A DNA stretch of 64,000 nucleotides from Bacteroidota bacterium (GCA_021789975.1 JAJYIT010000002.1:186001-250000); one strand, 5' to 3'. Positions 34,937-44,296 are shown, numbered from the stretch's first letter. Notes: generated by a model from the letters alone, not told the origin. Numbers and translations are program-made.

Positions 34937-35032
34937 ATGTCCGATCTCAGGCACGTTGAGTTTACTCACCTGGAAGATATGAGTCTTCTGGAGAGAAGAA
35001 AGTTCGCACTCCTTAACCTGGAGATGAAGTAG
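34937..35032 (+). CDS. Possible 31-aa ORF ending in TAG directly before the membrane protein gene
   Basis: ATG at 34937 opens a 31-codon frame (MSDLRHVEFTHLEDMSLLER and 11 more) whose TAG at 35030-35032 abuts the TTG start of the next gene in the same frame. The product is charged and helix-prone. No ribosome site precedes the ATG. It could be a leader peptide, the N-terminus of a read-through form of the next protein, or chance. Confidence 0.3.
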   Translation: MSDLRHVEFTHLEDMSLLERRKFALLNLEMK

Positions 35033-37132
35033 TTGCGTCTTGTTTCAAGGGTATTTGTATTTGCATCGTCGCTGTTCATAATCATTTACGGCGTTCTGCC
35101 GGGGATATTTCTCCTGCGAGGCGGCTTCATCGAGGCGTATGTCGCCGGAAAGGACCTTCTCGCCGGGACGAACCCGATACTATTCTACAGGTTTCCTGAG
35201 TTTCAGCGCTTGATAGATATAAGCGGGTTGAGCACGAAGATCCTTCCAACAATAGTATCCACACCTCCCGCGCTGCTGGTCGAGTCGGTCATGGCAGTCT
35301 TCCCTGTGTTCATTTCACGCTTACTCGCAACCGCCGCAAGCTTCGCCGCAATGGTTATCCTGGCACATGCAGCCTCCGCCATTGCAAAATCCTCAAACAG
35401 GATGTCGTACGCAGTCCTTTTGAGCTCCTCGTTCGCGTTAGCAACGAATTTCAATTCCAGCCAGCCGCTCATAATCATGACTCTGATGTTCGCGCTCTCT
35501 TTCTACGCCGGTACATTGAAGGCCGAGCGTATCTCGGGTATCACCCTCGGTCTGCTCTTCCCGTTCGGCGCGTTCGCGGCTATACCGGCGGTGCTGTTCC
35601 TCCTGTCGAAAAAATGGAAGACCTTTGTTTATTTTCTCGCCGCTTCATCTGCGGTTATTATCGTCGCTTATCTTATCGAAGGAAGAACAGTCTTTTTCTT
35701 TTATCTTCAAAAAGTCTTTCCCTATTACTTAAACGGGAGGGTTGGAAATCCATTTTCTATAGACTACCAAACGCCGTGGTCTCTGTTCCGACGCGTCTTC
35801 ATTTTCGACGCTGCCTTGAATCCATCCCCGATCATAGCGTCGAAAGAAGCATTCCTAATTGCCGTGTCGCTCTTCAAGGCAGTCGTGGTTATTCCGTGCG
35901 CCTATTTCTTTTACCGTGGGATCACACAAGAAGATTACCGGGAAGCTCTGATTGCTGCAAGTTTTCCGGTAGTGCTATTGTCCCCCACAGGGTATGTGTT
36001 CCAGTTTGTCCTTTTGGCGCCGGCAATCGTTGCGCTGGCACAAACTGCCATTGAGGAGAAACGCATAAAGAGTGCCCGATTCTTCCTCGTCGTCTTTGCC
36101 CTTGCCTGCCTCCCGGTCTACAAACTCTTCCCAAATTACCTTCCACTGCACAACTTATTTCTCCTCTATGAAGAGCTTATGCTGTTGCTCATACTATTTT
36201 TCTCCTACCTGGCTTTTCAGTCGAGAAAACTTCCCCGTCGCTTGCTTCCGGTTCGGGCACTGATTACTGCGGCAATTATCTCAGCCGCAACCTTCACACT
36301 GTTTCTCGGAGATCGTTCCCTCGCTCGATCATTTTCGTCTCCGGTTAAGTCGGTGCTGCAACCGGGACCTGCCTCCGAAGTGGCTTTCAGCCCGGCTCTT
36401 GAAAACGATCATCTGACTTATGTCACGATTGATTCAGCAACAGGCCAATTGATACCGGAATCGTCGGCACTAAGACTTAACTCAGGTGCTAATTGTTATG
36501 GCATTTCATCGGATGAAGCCGGTCGAAATTTCGCGATTGATCGGAGCGACTCAGGCCGAGGAGCGGTCTATTTTAAGACAAAGATGGCACATCTAACATT
36601 TATCGGATCAAGGGGCCGCATAAGTCAGGCAGGAGATTTGGGTTCCTTTGAACAGGACGGGAAACTCTACGTCGTCGATCTTGATCCCGGACAGATTTCA
36701 TTGCTCGATACGCTGAATTATCTTCCATTCCGTGTCGTCGCAAGCTGCTTTAATTCAGGCATCGACGATGAGATCGATTATATACTGGACTCATTGAATT
36801 CCTCATACTCTATTATCAGATACAGCCTCACGTCGGGAATCCTGTCTTCAAGACTTATAAAGTTCTGGCCACAATCCTTCTGTTCTGAGAACGACGAGGT
36901 ATTTCTTGCGCGAGCAAGAGGAGACTCCACCGAAGTGGTGACTTTCAATCGCAACGAGTTTGACGAATTGCTTTTCGCTCTCCCCGGCAACATCATGGAC
37001 ATGAGGATTCTGCAGGGCAAGCTCTACTTCTCCGCCGATTTTGAAAGAGGACTCAACCTGCCAACCATATATGAGTATCCTTTGGATTCTGACCGATCAC
37101 CTTTGCAAATCGACAAAGGTGCCCAACCTTGA
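35033..37132 (+). CDS. GT-C-like (GT87/DUF2029 type) membrane protein with C-terminal soluble domain
   Basis: A 699-aa protein. Residues 1-430 contain about ten to twelve membrane helices. The first external loop reads GGFIEAYVAGKDLLAGTNPI, like the acidic loop of polyprenyl-phosphate-dependent GT-C glycosyltransferases (family 87). The last about 260 residues are soluble, beta-rich and probably external (LTYVTIDSATGQLI, AIDRSDSGRG, KLYVVDLDPGQISLLDTLN, GKLYFSADFERGL), suggesting a beta-propeller-like or sensor domain. I do not know this combination. The TTG at 35033 has GGAG 9 nt upstream. Glycan transfer to an envelope polymer or protein is inference. cdd follows, with its promoter overlapping this stop. 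Confidence 0.7.
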   Translation: MRLVSRVFVFASSLFIIIYGVLPGIFLLRGGFIEAYVAGKDLLAGTNPILFYRFPEFQRLIDISGLSTKILPTIVSTPPALLVESVMAVFPVFISRLLATAASFAAMVILAHAASAIAKSSNRMSYAVLLSSSFALATNFNSSQPLIIMTLMFALSFYAGTLKAERISGITLGLLFPFGAFAAIPAVLFLLSKKWKTFVYFLAASSAVIIVAYLIEGRTVFFFYLQKVFPYYLNGRVGNPFSIDYQTPWSLFRRVFIFDAALNPSPIIASKEAFLIAVSLFKAVVVIPCAYFFYRGITQEDYREALIAASFPVVLLSPTGYVFQFVLLAPAIVALAQTAIEEKRIKSARFFLVVFALACLPVYKLFPNYLPLHNLFLLYEELMLLLILFFSYLAFQSRKLPRRLLPVRALITAAIISAATFTLFLGDRSLARSFSSPVKSVLQPGPASEVAFSPALENDHLTYVTIDSATGQLIPESSALRLNSGANCYGISSDEAGRNFAIDRSDSGRGAVYFKTKMAHLTFIGSRGRISQAGDLGSFEQDGKLYVVDLDPGQISLLDTLNYLPFRVVASCFNSGIDDEIDYILDSLNSSYSIIRYSLTSGILSSRLIKFWPQSFCSENDEVFLARARGDSTEVVTFNRNEFDELLFALPGNIMDMRILQGKLYFSADFERGLNLPTIYEYPLDSDRSPLQIDKGAQP

Positions 37133-37157
37133 TTTTCAGCGCACCCGCTGGTATATT
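37129..37157 (+). promoter_or_regulatory. Candidate promoter for the nucleoside operon (near-leaderless cdd mRNA)
   Basis: TTGATT (37129-37134, overlapping the preceding TGA stop) and TATATT (37152-37157) are separated by 17 nt. The cdd ATG begins at 37166, 8 nt after the -10 box. The same geometry occurs before the family 9 glycosyltransferase gene. There is no Shine-Dalgarno sequence before cdd. Confidence 0.5.
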
Positions 37158-37165
37158 TTCGACAG

Positions 37166-37630
37166 ATGGCAAATGAGAACGTTGCAACTCTCTCAGACCT
37201 GATCGCAACTGCTGAGGAAGCAAGAGAAAAATCAGAAGCAAAGTTTTCACACTTCCGCGTCGGGGCGGCTATTGAGACCGAAAACGGGAAAGTCTATTCA
37301 GCATTCAATATCGAATCGAGCAGTTACGGCCTTTCAATGTGTGCCGAGAGAATTGCCTTATGGAAAGCGATCACTGCGGGAGAGTCAAAATTCAAATCCA
37401 TCGTAATCGCCTCCGATGCTGAAGACTTCTGTTCCCCCTGTGGTGCATGCAGGCAGGTAATGTTCGAACTCGCAGGCGACATCGACATCTATATGACGAA
37501 TCGTCGCCGCGAGATGAGGAAGGAGAAACTTAGCTCACTCTTGCCGATCGCCTTCACAGCGAATACACTTTTATCGAAACTTTCATCGGTCGACGACAAA
37601 CGGCTGAAGAAAAACCTTCAGGAGGACTGA
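37166..37630 (+). CDS. cdd: Cytidine deaminase
   Basis: Deaminates cytidine and deoxycytidine to uridine and deoxyuridine (154 aa, the small homotetrameric type with a slightly long tail). The zinc site is SMCAERIAL with catalytic Glu and [13 protein letters not shown]. Substrate-binding [12 protein letters not shown] and [11 protein letters not shown] are present. The first gene of a seven-gene plus-strand run: cdd, tdk, BMP lipoprotein, ATPase, two permeases, pnp. It ends one base before the tdk start. Confidence 0.95.
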   Translation: MANENVATLSDLIATAEEAREKSEAKFSHFRVGAAIETENGKVYSAFNIESSSYGLSMCAERIALWKAITAGESKFKSIVIASDAEDFCSPCGACRQVMFELAGDIDIYMTNRRREMRKEKLSSLLPIAFTANTLLSKLSSVDDKRLKKNLQED

Positions 37631-37631
37631 C

Positions 37632-38210
37632 TTGGCAGAAGAGATCAGCATACACTACGCGCCACGCGACACCGGTTGGATCGAAGTGATTTGCGGGTGT
37701 ATGTTCAGCGGAAAGACTGAAGAACTGATTCGAAGACTAAAGAGGGCGGAGATCGCCAGGCAACAAACTGCGATTTTCAAGCCGCGAATAGACAAACGCT
37801 TCAGCGACGACCACATAGTCTCTCACAGCGATGACAGATTAAAATCCGTCGTTGTTGATTCCGCACTCGAGATTCCGCCGTTTGTGAAGGATGCCAAAGT
37901 CGTAGGAATAGATGAGGCACAGTTCTTTGGAATGGACCTGGTGGACGTCTGTGAATCACTCGCGACCGCCGGCAAACGGGTAATCGTGGCAGGGCTCGAT
38001 CAGGACTACCGGGGAATTCCGTTCGAACCTATACCTCAACTCCTTGCGGTTGCTGAATACATAACTAAGACGCTTGCCATTTGCGTAGTCTGCGGAAATC
38101 CGGCGGACAGAACGCAGCGGAAGACGCACCAGTCGGAACGAGTCATCGTCGGGGCGACGGACATTTACGAAGCAAGATGCAGGAAGTGTTTTGTACCTCC
38201 GGAATATTAG
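37632..38210 (+). CDS. tdk: Thymidine kinase (type II)
   Basis: Phosphorylates thymidine and deoxyuridine with ATP (192 aa, TK1-like). It has P-loop [14 protein letters not shown], Walker B-like [18 protein letters not shown], and the lasso with zinc-binding pairs CVVCG and CRKC, plus thymidine contact [14 protein letters not shown]. It starts with TTG at 37632 behind GGAGG, immediately after cdd, so the two are certainly co-translated. Feeds imported pyrimidine nucleosides into nucleotide pools. Confidence 0.95.
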   Translation: MAEEISIHYAPRDTGWIEVICGCMFSGKTEELIRRLKRAEIARQQTAIFKPRIDKRFSDDHIVSHSDDRLKSVVVDSALEIPPFVKDAKVVGIDEAQFFGMDLVDVCESLATAGKRVIVAGLDQDYRGIPFEPIPQLLAVAEYITKTLAICVVCGNPADRTQRKTHQSERVIVGATDIYEARCRKCFVPPEY

Positions 38211-38258
38211 ATCTCGGCAGCGAGAAATGCATGCCTGGCTGAATCGCCCGGGAGCATT

Positions 38259-39407
38259 ATGGAGAAGCCGAAAAGTCCAAAGACAAATTGTCAGAATTGT
38301 TCAGGAGTCCCGCTGATGCGACCAGAATTTGAAAATTGTAGGAATACGTCTTCAAAGGAGAAACTTAGCTGGCGAGGAGCCCCTCCATTTATCCGCTACT
38401 ACCTTGTCCTTCTTGTTGCCCTTTTGCCGGTTTCACTGGGATTGCAATCCTGCGGCAAGCAGCAACCCAGTGCACCGCCCAACAGCGAGGTCGGGCTGGT
38501 CTTTGACGTGGGCGGACGAGGTGATAAATCTTTCAACGATGCAGCCTATCTCGGGCTCCAGATGGCGAAGGACAGCCTGGGAATCAAGTACCAGTATATT
38601 GAACCGGGCGGCGGATCGGATCGAGAGTCGGCTCTGCGGCAGCTTGCCAACAAGAAAAGCATCGGATTGATTTTCGGAGTGGGCTTCATATTCACAGACG
38701 ACATCACGAACGTTGCTAAAGATTTTCCTGACAAGAAGTTTGCATGCATCGATTATACGTATGACTCCACGAAAGCTGTTCCATCTAATCTAATTCCGAT
38801 AGAGTTCCGTGAAGAGGAAGGTTCATTTTTGGTCGGAGCAATTGCGGGACTGATGACAAAAACCGGCAAGGTGGGATTCATAGGCGGAATGGAGTCGCCT
38901 CTGATCAGGAAATTTCAAGTTGGCTATCAAGCGGGCGTAAAATATGTAAACCCAAAAGCAAAAGTACTCGTTGCATACGCCGGAGTTACTGGTGAGGCTT
39001 TCAAGAACCCTGCAAAGGGAAAGGAGCTGGCACTGAGCCAGTACTCACAGGGCGCGGACATAATCTACCACGCTTCTGGAGTGACCGGGCTCGGCGTGTT
39101 TGAGGCGGCACGAGAGATGAACAAATATGCGATCGGCGTAGATATGGATCAGTGGAACGAAGCTCCGGGCCATGTCCTTACAAGCATGGTAAAAAAGGGA
39201 AACATGGCTGTCTATGATATTATCAAAGAGTGGAAGCAAGGTAAGTTCAAGGGGGGCAAGCCTGAGATTTTCGGACTCCGCGATGACGGTGTAGACTTCG
39301 TTTACGACAAAAACAACATGCCGCTGATTCCCAAGCCTGTTTACGATCGAGTCGAGCAACTTAAGAATGAGATCATCGCAGGCAAGATAAAGGTACCTGC
39401 CTCTTGA
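38259..39407 (+). CDS. BMP family nucleoside-binding lipoprotein (ABC transporter receptor)
   Basis: A substrate-binding lipoprotein of the BmpA/PnrA/Med family, which binds purine or other nucleosides for an ABC importer. The lipobox is GLQSC after a hydrophobic run (YYLVLLVALLPVSL). The mature part starts EVGLVFDVGGRGDKSFNDAAY, then SIGLIFGVGF, KFACIDYTYD, and a two-lobed fold with GKVGFIGGMESP, DIIYHASGVTGLGVFEAA and TSMVKKGNMAVYD. The N-terminus before the signal core is unusually long. ATG 38259 (GGGAG) and ATG 38319 (AGGAG) are both possible. The complete transporter follows. Confidence 0.9.
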   Translation: MEKPKSPKTNCQNCSGVPLMRPEFENCRNTSSKEKLSWRGAPPFIRYYLVLLVALLPVSLGLQSCGKQQPSAPPNSEVGLVFDVGGRGDKSFNDAAYLGLQMAKDSLGIKYQYIEPGGGSDRESALRQLANKKSIGLIFGVGFIFTDDITNVAKDFPDKKFACIDYTYDSTKAVPSNLIPIEFREEEGSFLVGAIAGLMTKTGKVGFIGGMESPLIRKFQVGYQAGVKYVNPKAKVLVAYAGVTGEAFKNPAKGKELALSQYSQGADIIYHASGVTGLGVFEAAREMNKYAIGVDMDQWNEAPGHVLTSMVKKGNMAVYDIIKEWKQGKFKGGKPEIFGLRDDGVDFVYDKNNMPLIPKPVYDRVEQLKNEIIAGKIKVPAS

Positions 39408-39430
39408 TATCCGAACCGTGATCTCCTGAA

Positions 39431-40963
39431 GTGAAGTACGCGATAGAACTCGTCGGTATCACGAAGCGATTTGCGAGGACCGTTGCCAATGATAATGTGA
39501 CCCTTTCGGTAAGCGCGGGCAGCATACACGCGCTTGTCGGAGAGAACGGCGCCGGAAAGACGACGCTGATGGAAACCCTATACGGCATTTACCAGCCCGA
39601 CTCGGGGAAAATCAGAATACACGATACGGAAGTGGCAATAAAGTCGCCGCAAGATTCGATCAGGCAAGGGATCGGCATGGTACATCAACACTTCATGCTC
39701 GTTCCTACGCTATCGGTCCTCGAAAACATTATTCTCGGAGCCGAAGACACGCGGAATGCTTTTCTTGACTTGGCAAAGACATCTGAGAGAATAACCGCAC
39801 TTGCCGACAAGTTTTCATTAAGTGTACCACTTAACGAGAAGGTCCAGGACCTCGGCGTGGGCATCCAGCAAAGAGTAGAGATACTAAAAGCGCTTTACCG
39901 AAAAGCCGATATCCTAATTCTCGACGAGCCAACCGCAGTCTTGACCCCGCAGGAATCAACTCGACTTTTCGGCATACTCTCGGAACTAAAACAGCAAGGC
40001 AAAACTATCGTCCTGATCACCCACAAGCTTAACGAGGTAATGGAAATAAGCGACCGCGTATCGGTCATGAGAAAAGGAAAGATTGTGGGCGAGATGGATA
40101 CTCCAACAACCAGCCCTCAAGAGATTGCGGAACTCATGGTTGGACGGCCAGTTTTGCTCCGGGTCGAAAAATCGAAAGCTAATACCGGGAAACCGGTCCT
40201 CTCCATCTCTAATCTCTCATACGTAGACCGTCGCGGCGTCGAGATCCTGAAAAATGTCAATTTCTCCGTTGCATCGGGAGAGATTCTCGGAATTGCCGGT
40301 GTGGAAGGAAACGGTCAGACCCAACTTGTCGAATGCATAACGGGACTGGTCAAGCCGACTTCCGGAACTATCAGCCTGAACGGGGTGAATCTGGTTGGAT
40401 TTCCAGTTAAAAGAGTATTCGACAGCGGTTTAGCACACGTACCGGAAGACAGGTTGAAACGGGGCTTGGTCGTCGACTTTACTGTGAAAGAAAACCTCAT
40501 CCTGGGATTGCATACCCGTCAGGAATTCAACTCTCGACTCTCAATGCGACGATCCGCAATCGAACAGAATGCCAGAATGCTGATTAAGAAGTACGACGTT
40601 CGCCCGGACGACCCCGATGCAATTGCGAGGGGTTTGTCGGGCGGTAACCAGCAAAAAGTGATCATCGCGAGAGAGCTTTCAAGGAACGCTCAGCTCATAG
40701 TGGCTAGTCAGCCTACCCGCGGAGTCGACATCGGAGGCACTGAGTTCATCCATCGATCCATTATTTCGGAAAGAGACAAGGGAAAGGCGGTTCTGCTAAT
40801 TTCGGCTGACCTGACCGAGGTGCTGAGTCTCTCGGACCGAATTGCAGTAATTTATGACGGAATGATTGTGAAGATATTCCCTGACAATAAAGTCGAAGAA
40901 AGTGAGCTTGGTCTATTTATGACAGGCACAAAAGGAAATGGCAGAGAAGCGTCATTGGCTTGA
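39431..40963 (+). CDS. Nucleoside ABC transporter ATP-binding protein (two domains)
   Basis: A 510-aa double ATPase of the sugar/nucleoside importer class (RbsA/NupA type). Domain 1 (about 1-240) has [26 protein letters not shown] with its Q-loop, a signature-region [15 protein letters not shown] and [14 protein letters not shown]. Domain 2 (about 255-500) has [14 protein letters not shown], where the Walker lysine is replaced by Gln, [17 protein letters not shown] and [12 protein letters not shown] weakened second Walker A is usual in this class. The start is GTG at 39431 without a strong ribosome site. It overlaps the first permease gene by 26 nt. Confidence 0.93.
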   Translation: MKYAIELVGITKRFARTVANDNVTLSVSAGSIHALVGENGAGKTTLMETLYGIYQPDSGKIRIHDTEVAIKSPQDSIRQGIGMVHQHFMLVPTLSVLENIILGAEDTRNAFLDLAKTSERITALADKFSLSVPLNEKVQDLGVGIQQRVEILKALYRKADILILDEPTAVLTPQESTRLFGILSELKQQGKTIVLITHKLNEVMEISDRVSVMRKGKIVGEMDTPTTSPQEIAELMVGRPVLLRVEKSKANTGKPVLSISNLSYVDRRGVEILKNVNFSVASGEILGIAGVEGNGQTQLVECITGLVKPTSGTISLNGVNLVGFPVKRVFDSGLAHVPEDRLKRGLVVDFTVKENLILGLHTRQEFNSRLSMRRSAIEQNARMLIKKYDVRPDDPDAIARGLSGGNQQKVIIARELSRNAQLIVASQPTRGVDIGGTEFIHRSIISERDKGKAVLLISADLTEVLSLSDRIAVIYDGMIVKIFPDNKVEESELGLFMTGTKGNGREASLA

Positions 40964-42023
40964 GCATAGCATAACCCAGAACTTTTTCGTTCCGGTTCTT
41001 GCGGTTGTACTATCGTTTGCAGTCGGTGCAATCTTCATCGCGATTGTCGGACAGAATCCAATTGAGGTCTACTACGTTCTCTTTTCCCAAACGCTGGGAA
41101 ACGAGTATGGGATCGGACAATTGTTATTTAAGACAACTCCGTTGATATTTGCCGGTCTTTCCGTGGCGATATGTTTTAAGGCGGGCCTTTTCAACATTGG
41201 TGCAGAGGGACAACTTCAGATCGGCGCTTTCGCGACTGCCCTTGTGGGCATGTATACTTTTGGCGTACCTGCTTTTATTGAGATACCGCTTCTGGTCCTC
41301 GCCGGTATTGTCGGAGGAGGCATTTGGGGATTCATTCCGGGTTACCTGAAAGCCAAAACCGGAGCCCACGAAGTCATCAACACAATAATGCTCAACTTTG
41401 TGGCCCTGGCGCTGGTCAGTTACTTTGCCACTAATATTTATAATGTACCGGCGACGGTGCACACTCCTTCAATAGCTCCGACAGGCAGAATCCCGCGCTT
41501 CGATGTATTCTTCTCCGGATTCGAAGGGTCACCAGTTAACTTCTCAATACTGATCGCAATCGTCGCTGCAATTTTCGTGTGGTATTACATAGACCGCACC
41601 AGGCCAGGATATGAGTTGAGAGTTGTAGGATTAAACGCAAAGGCGGCAGAATTCGGCGGCATAAACGTAGCCAGGAATCTTATTCTGAGCATGACAATCG
41701 GGGGAGCTTTAGCCGGACTCGTTGGAACAAATTATGTGATGGGCTATAAGTACTATTTTGAAGAAGGGTTCTCCACAGGGACCGGATTCATGGGTATCGC
41801 AGTTGCACTCCTCGGGAACAACAACCCTTTCGGAGTCATCTTAGCAGCGCTTCTCTTTGGGATGCTGGAGTACGGCGGGCTTGTTATAAATACGATGGTG
41901 CCAAAGGAGTTGGTGAGCATTCTTCAGGCTATCGTGATAATATTTGTGATATCGTCTAACAAGATATTTAGAAAGACGCTCGTCAATTACATGAAGACCA
42001 GGACTTTAAGTGTAAACCAATGA
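40938..42023 (+). CDS. Nucleoside ABC transporter permease (first)
   Basis: A membrane permease of the BPD-transp-2 / YufP type, 361 aa with about ten hydrophobic segments. Family marks are PLIFAGLSVAICFKAGLFNIG, EGQLQIGAFATALVG, KAKTGAHEVINTIMLNF, and the late RVVGLNAKAAEFGGINVARN coupling segment. AAAAGGAA precedes the ATG at 40938, inside the end of the ATPase gene. It pairs with the next permease to form the channel. Confidence 0.93.
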   Translation: MAEKRHWLEHSITQNFFVPVLAVVLSFAVGAIFIAIVGQNPIEVYYVLFSQTLGNEYGIGQLLFKTTPLIFAGLSVAICFKAGLFNIGAEGQLQIGAFATALVGMYTFGVPAFIEIPLLVLAGIVGGGIWGFIPGYLKAKTGAHEVINTIMLNFVALALVSYFATNIYNVPATVHTPSIAPTGRIPRFDVFFSGFEGSPVNFSILIAIVAAIFVWYYIDRTRPGYELRVVGLNAKAAEFGGINVARNLILSMTIGGALAGLVGTNYVMGYKYYFEEGFSTGTGFMGIAVALLGNNNPFGVILAALLFGMLEYGGLVINTMVPKELVSILQAIVIIFVISSNKIFRKTLVNYMKTRTLSVNQ

Positions 42024-42934
42024 TTAGCCAAATTCTTTCACTGGCATTTCTCGCACAAACGATCCGCATCACGGTGCCCTACGCGCTTGCATCCATCGGC
42101 GGCGTTTACAGCGAGCGAGGTGGTGTCACTAACATCGCGCTCGAGGGGATAATACTCACCGGCGCTTTCTGTACCGTCGTAGGCACGTACTACACTGGCA
42201 GCCCGCTTGTCGGGATTCTATGCGGAGTTTCAGGAGGCTTGCTTACTGCGCTCATTCACGCAGTGGTCTCGATCAATATCAAAGCGGATCAGATTATTTC
42301 CGGAATTGCGATCAATCTGTTCGCTGTCGGCATCACGAAGTTCGTGTTGGAAATACTCTTCCACAGCTCCAGTAACTCAAGCAGAATAGTTGGATTACCC
42401 CATATACCCATGGGCTTTATCGAGCACCAGCCGGACGTTGCACACTTGCTCGGTAACCCTATGGTGTTAGCTACAATTGCCATTATTATCGCGAGTCAGT
42501 TCATAATTTTCCGAACCAGGTTCGGGCTGCGACTTCGCGCCGTCGGCGAAAACCCTGAAGCTGCCGACACTGTAGGAATAAAGGTAAACCTCTACAGATA
42601 CTACGGGGTCATGATCAGCGGAGTCCTCGCAGGGCTGTCAGGTGCATGGCTCGCATTCGATCAGCATTCATTCACTGACGGGATGTCTGCCGGTAGAGGA
42701 TATATTGCTCTTGCGGCAATGATAGTCGGGAAGTGGAATCCGCTCGGAGCGGCCGCCGCCTGCCTCCTCTTCGGATTTGCGGAAAGCCTGCAAATTCAAC
42801 TTCAGGGAGGAGGGCTCCCCACCCAGTTTATCCAGATGATTCCCTATATCGCAACCATCATAGTCCTGGCCGGCTTCATCGGAAAAGCTGTTGCGCCAGC
42901 CGCTGACGGTGTACCTTATGAGAAAGAGAAATGA
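42020..42934 (+). CDS. Nucleoside ABC transporter permease (second)
   Basis: The second channel subunit, 304 aa, of the YufQ type. It has SIGGVYSERGGVTNIALEGI, INIKADQIISGIAINLFAVG, LRAVGENPEAADTVGIKVN as coupling helix region, and AGRGYIALAAMIVGKWNPLG. The start overlaps the previous stop by 4 nt (ATGA). pnp begins 28 nt after its end. Confidence 0.93.
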   Translation: MISQILSLAFLAQTIRITVPYALASIGGVYSERGGVTNIALEGIILTGAFCTVVGTYYTGSPLVGILCGVSGGLLTALIHAVVSINIKADQIISGIAINLFAVGITKFVLEILFHSSSNSSRIVGLPHIPMGFIEHQPDVAHLLGNPMVLATIAIIIASQFIIFRTRFGLRLRAVGENPEAADTVGIKVNLYRYYGVMISGVLAGLSGAWLAFDQHSFTDGMSAGRGYIALAAMIVGKWNPLGAAAACLLFGFAESLQIQLQGGGLPTQFIQMIPYIATIIVLAGFIGKAVAPAADGVPYEKEK

Positions 42935-42961
42935 GACGGGCAACTTCACGCGGTCAAGATC

Positions 42962-43765
42962 GTGAGTGCTGAGCCATTCGAGACATCCTCCCGCATCATT
43001 GCCGAGCGATTTGCAGGTACGAATTTTGACCTGGCGGTTGTACTAGGAAGTGGTCTTGGCGGGTTCGCCAAACATGTCAAGGTTGACTCGGTCATTAGTA
43101 CTTCTGACATCCCGGGTTACCCAATGTCAACCGTTGTGGGACACGGTGGTGAGCTAATAAGCGCAAAGGTTGAAGGAAAGAGGGTCTTGGTCTTCAGTGG
43201 AAGAGTCCATTATTATGAAAACAAATCCACAGCGGCAGCCGCGACAGCTGCGATCGTGTCCTCCGGGCTCGGAATAAAACGAATTGTCCTGACAAATGCA
43301 GCAGGTATACTAAACCAGTCTTTTCAGCCGGGCGACCTGATGGTCATCAATGACCAGATCAACTTAACCTTCCGCGACGTCCTCAAAGGAAACAATCGAG
43401 GTATTCTCGACCTAAGTCCCATCTATAGCCCTGATCTTGCTCGCACCGCTCATGCTGCAGGCGAAGCGTCGGGAGTCAACTTAAAGTCAGGGATTTACAT
43501 CGGGCTTACCGGGCCGTCTTATGAGACCGCAGCAGAAGTCAGAATGTACCGCCTGCTGGGAGGAGACGCCATCGGGATGTCGACCATCCACGAGGCCATC
43601 TATGCCCGTTCGGCAGGGATGCAGGTACTCGGTATAAGCTGTCTCACAAACTACAGCACTGGCCTTTCAAAGGAGAAGCTGTCACATTCCGAAGTAACGG
43701 AGATTGGTGCTCGCGTCGACACAAAATTCTCGAAGCTACTACTCAAGCTAGTCGCCCTGCTTTGA
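42962..43765 (+). CDS. pnp: Purine-nucleoside phosphorylase
   Basis: Phosphorolyses purine (deoxy)nucleosides to base and (deoxy)ribose 1-phosphate (267 aa, trimeric class II size). Marks are VVLGSGLGGFAK with the phosphate-binding Ser, GRVHYYE, LTNAAGILNQSFQPGDLMVI, GPSYETAAEVRM and GMSTIHEAI, and CLTNYSTGLS with the base-binding Asn. Pro/Val of the usual GMSTVPE is changed to Ile-His here. The start is GTG at 42962. It follows the transporter genes directly, so imported purine nucleosides are probably its substrates. Its 3' end overlaps the convergent def gene by 23 nt. Confidence 0.95.
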   Translation: MSAEPFETSSRIIAERFAGTNFDLAVVLGSGLGGFAKHVKVDSVISTSDIPGYPMSTVVGHGGELISAKVEGKRVLVFSGRVHYYENKSTAAAATAAIVSSGLGIKRIVLTNAAGILNQSFQPGDLMVINDQINLTFRDVLKGNNRGILDLSPIYSPDLARTAHAAGEASGVNLKSGIYIGLTGPSYETAAEVRMYRLLGGDAIGMSTIHEAIYARSAGMQVLGISCLTNYSTGLSKEKLSHSEVTEIGARVDTKFSKLLLKLVALL

Positions 43766-44291
43766 GAATGTTGGAATGTCTTGGTGGCGTCAGCTCCAGC
43801 AATTCTTTTATCGAGAGCTTGGACTTACCGGTCTTCTTATAGACAAAATCTTCTGCCATCCTGTCGATGTATAGTATGCCGTCCAGATGATCAATTTCGT
43901 GCTGGATGCCTCTCGCCACGAAGCCGCCTTCGTTGACGGTCTGCTCTTCTCCGAAACGATTGAAGTATTTCACCGACACCTCTTCTGCACGTTTTACCTG
44001 ACCATGGTAGCCGGGAAGTGAAAGACATCCTTCGGGTCCGATAATCTCACCTCTAGCTTCCGTAATTCTTGGATTGATGAGTTCCAGGTACTCTTCTTCC
44101 AGGCTTAGTACTACAACCCTTTTGAGAACAGAGATTTGTGGCGCGGCGAGAGCGGCACCCTCTTCGTCTGCAGCGAGCGTGGCACGCATTCTGTCTAATA
44201 GGTCGTGGAGCCGTTTGCCGAAACCCGCAACCGGGAGTGATACCTGCCTAAGTACAGGGTTACCAAACAGAACGATTTTATCCGGCTTCAT
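43743..44291 (-). CDS. def: Peptide deformylase
   Basis: Removes the formyl group from nascent protein N-termini (182 aa). The three motifs are EGAALAAPQISV (usual GxGLAAPQ, with Gly to Ala), EGCLSLPGYHGQV with the metal-binding Cys, and IQHEIDHLDGILYIDRM with the HExxH metal and catalytic residues. The C-terminus is somewhat long and basic. The last 23 nt overlap the convergent pnp gene. ggt lies 5 nt upstream of the ATG on the same strand. Confidence 0.95.
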   Translation of the reverse strand: MKPDKIVLFGNPVLRQVSLPVAGFGKRLHDLLDRMRATLAADEEGAALAAPQISVLKRVVVLSLEEEYLELINPRITEARGEIIGPEGCLSLPGYHGQVKRAEEVSVKYFNRFGEEQTVNEGGFVARGIQHEIDHLDGILYIDRMAEDFVYKKTGKSKLSIKELLELTPPRHSNILKAGRLA

Positions 44292-44296
44292 CGACT

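Noticed and set aside
39431-40963. Lost Walker lysine in the second domain of the nucleoside ABC ATPase as a sign of decay
   Set aside because: A G-x2-G-N-G-Q pattern in the second domain is normal for this importer class, so it is not an anomaly.
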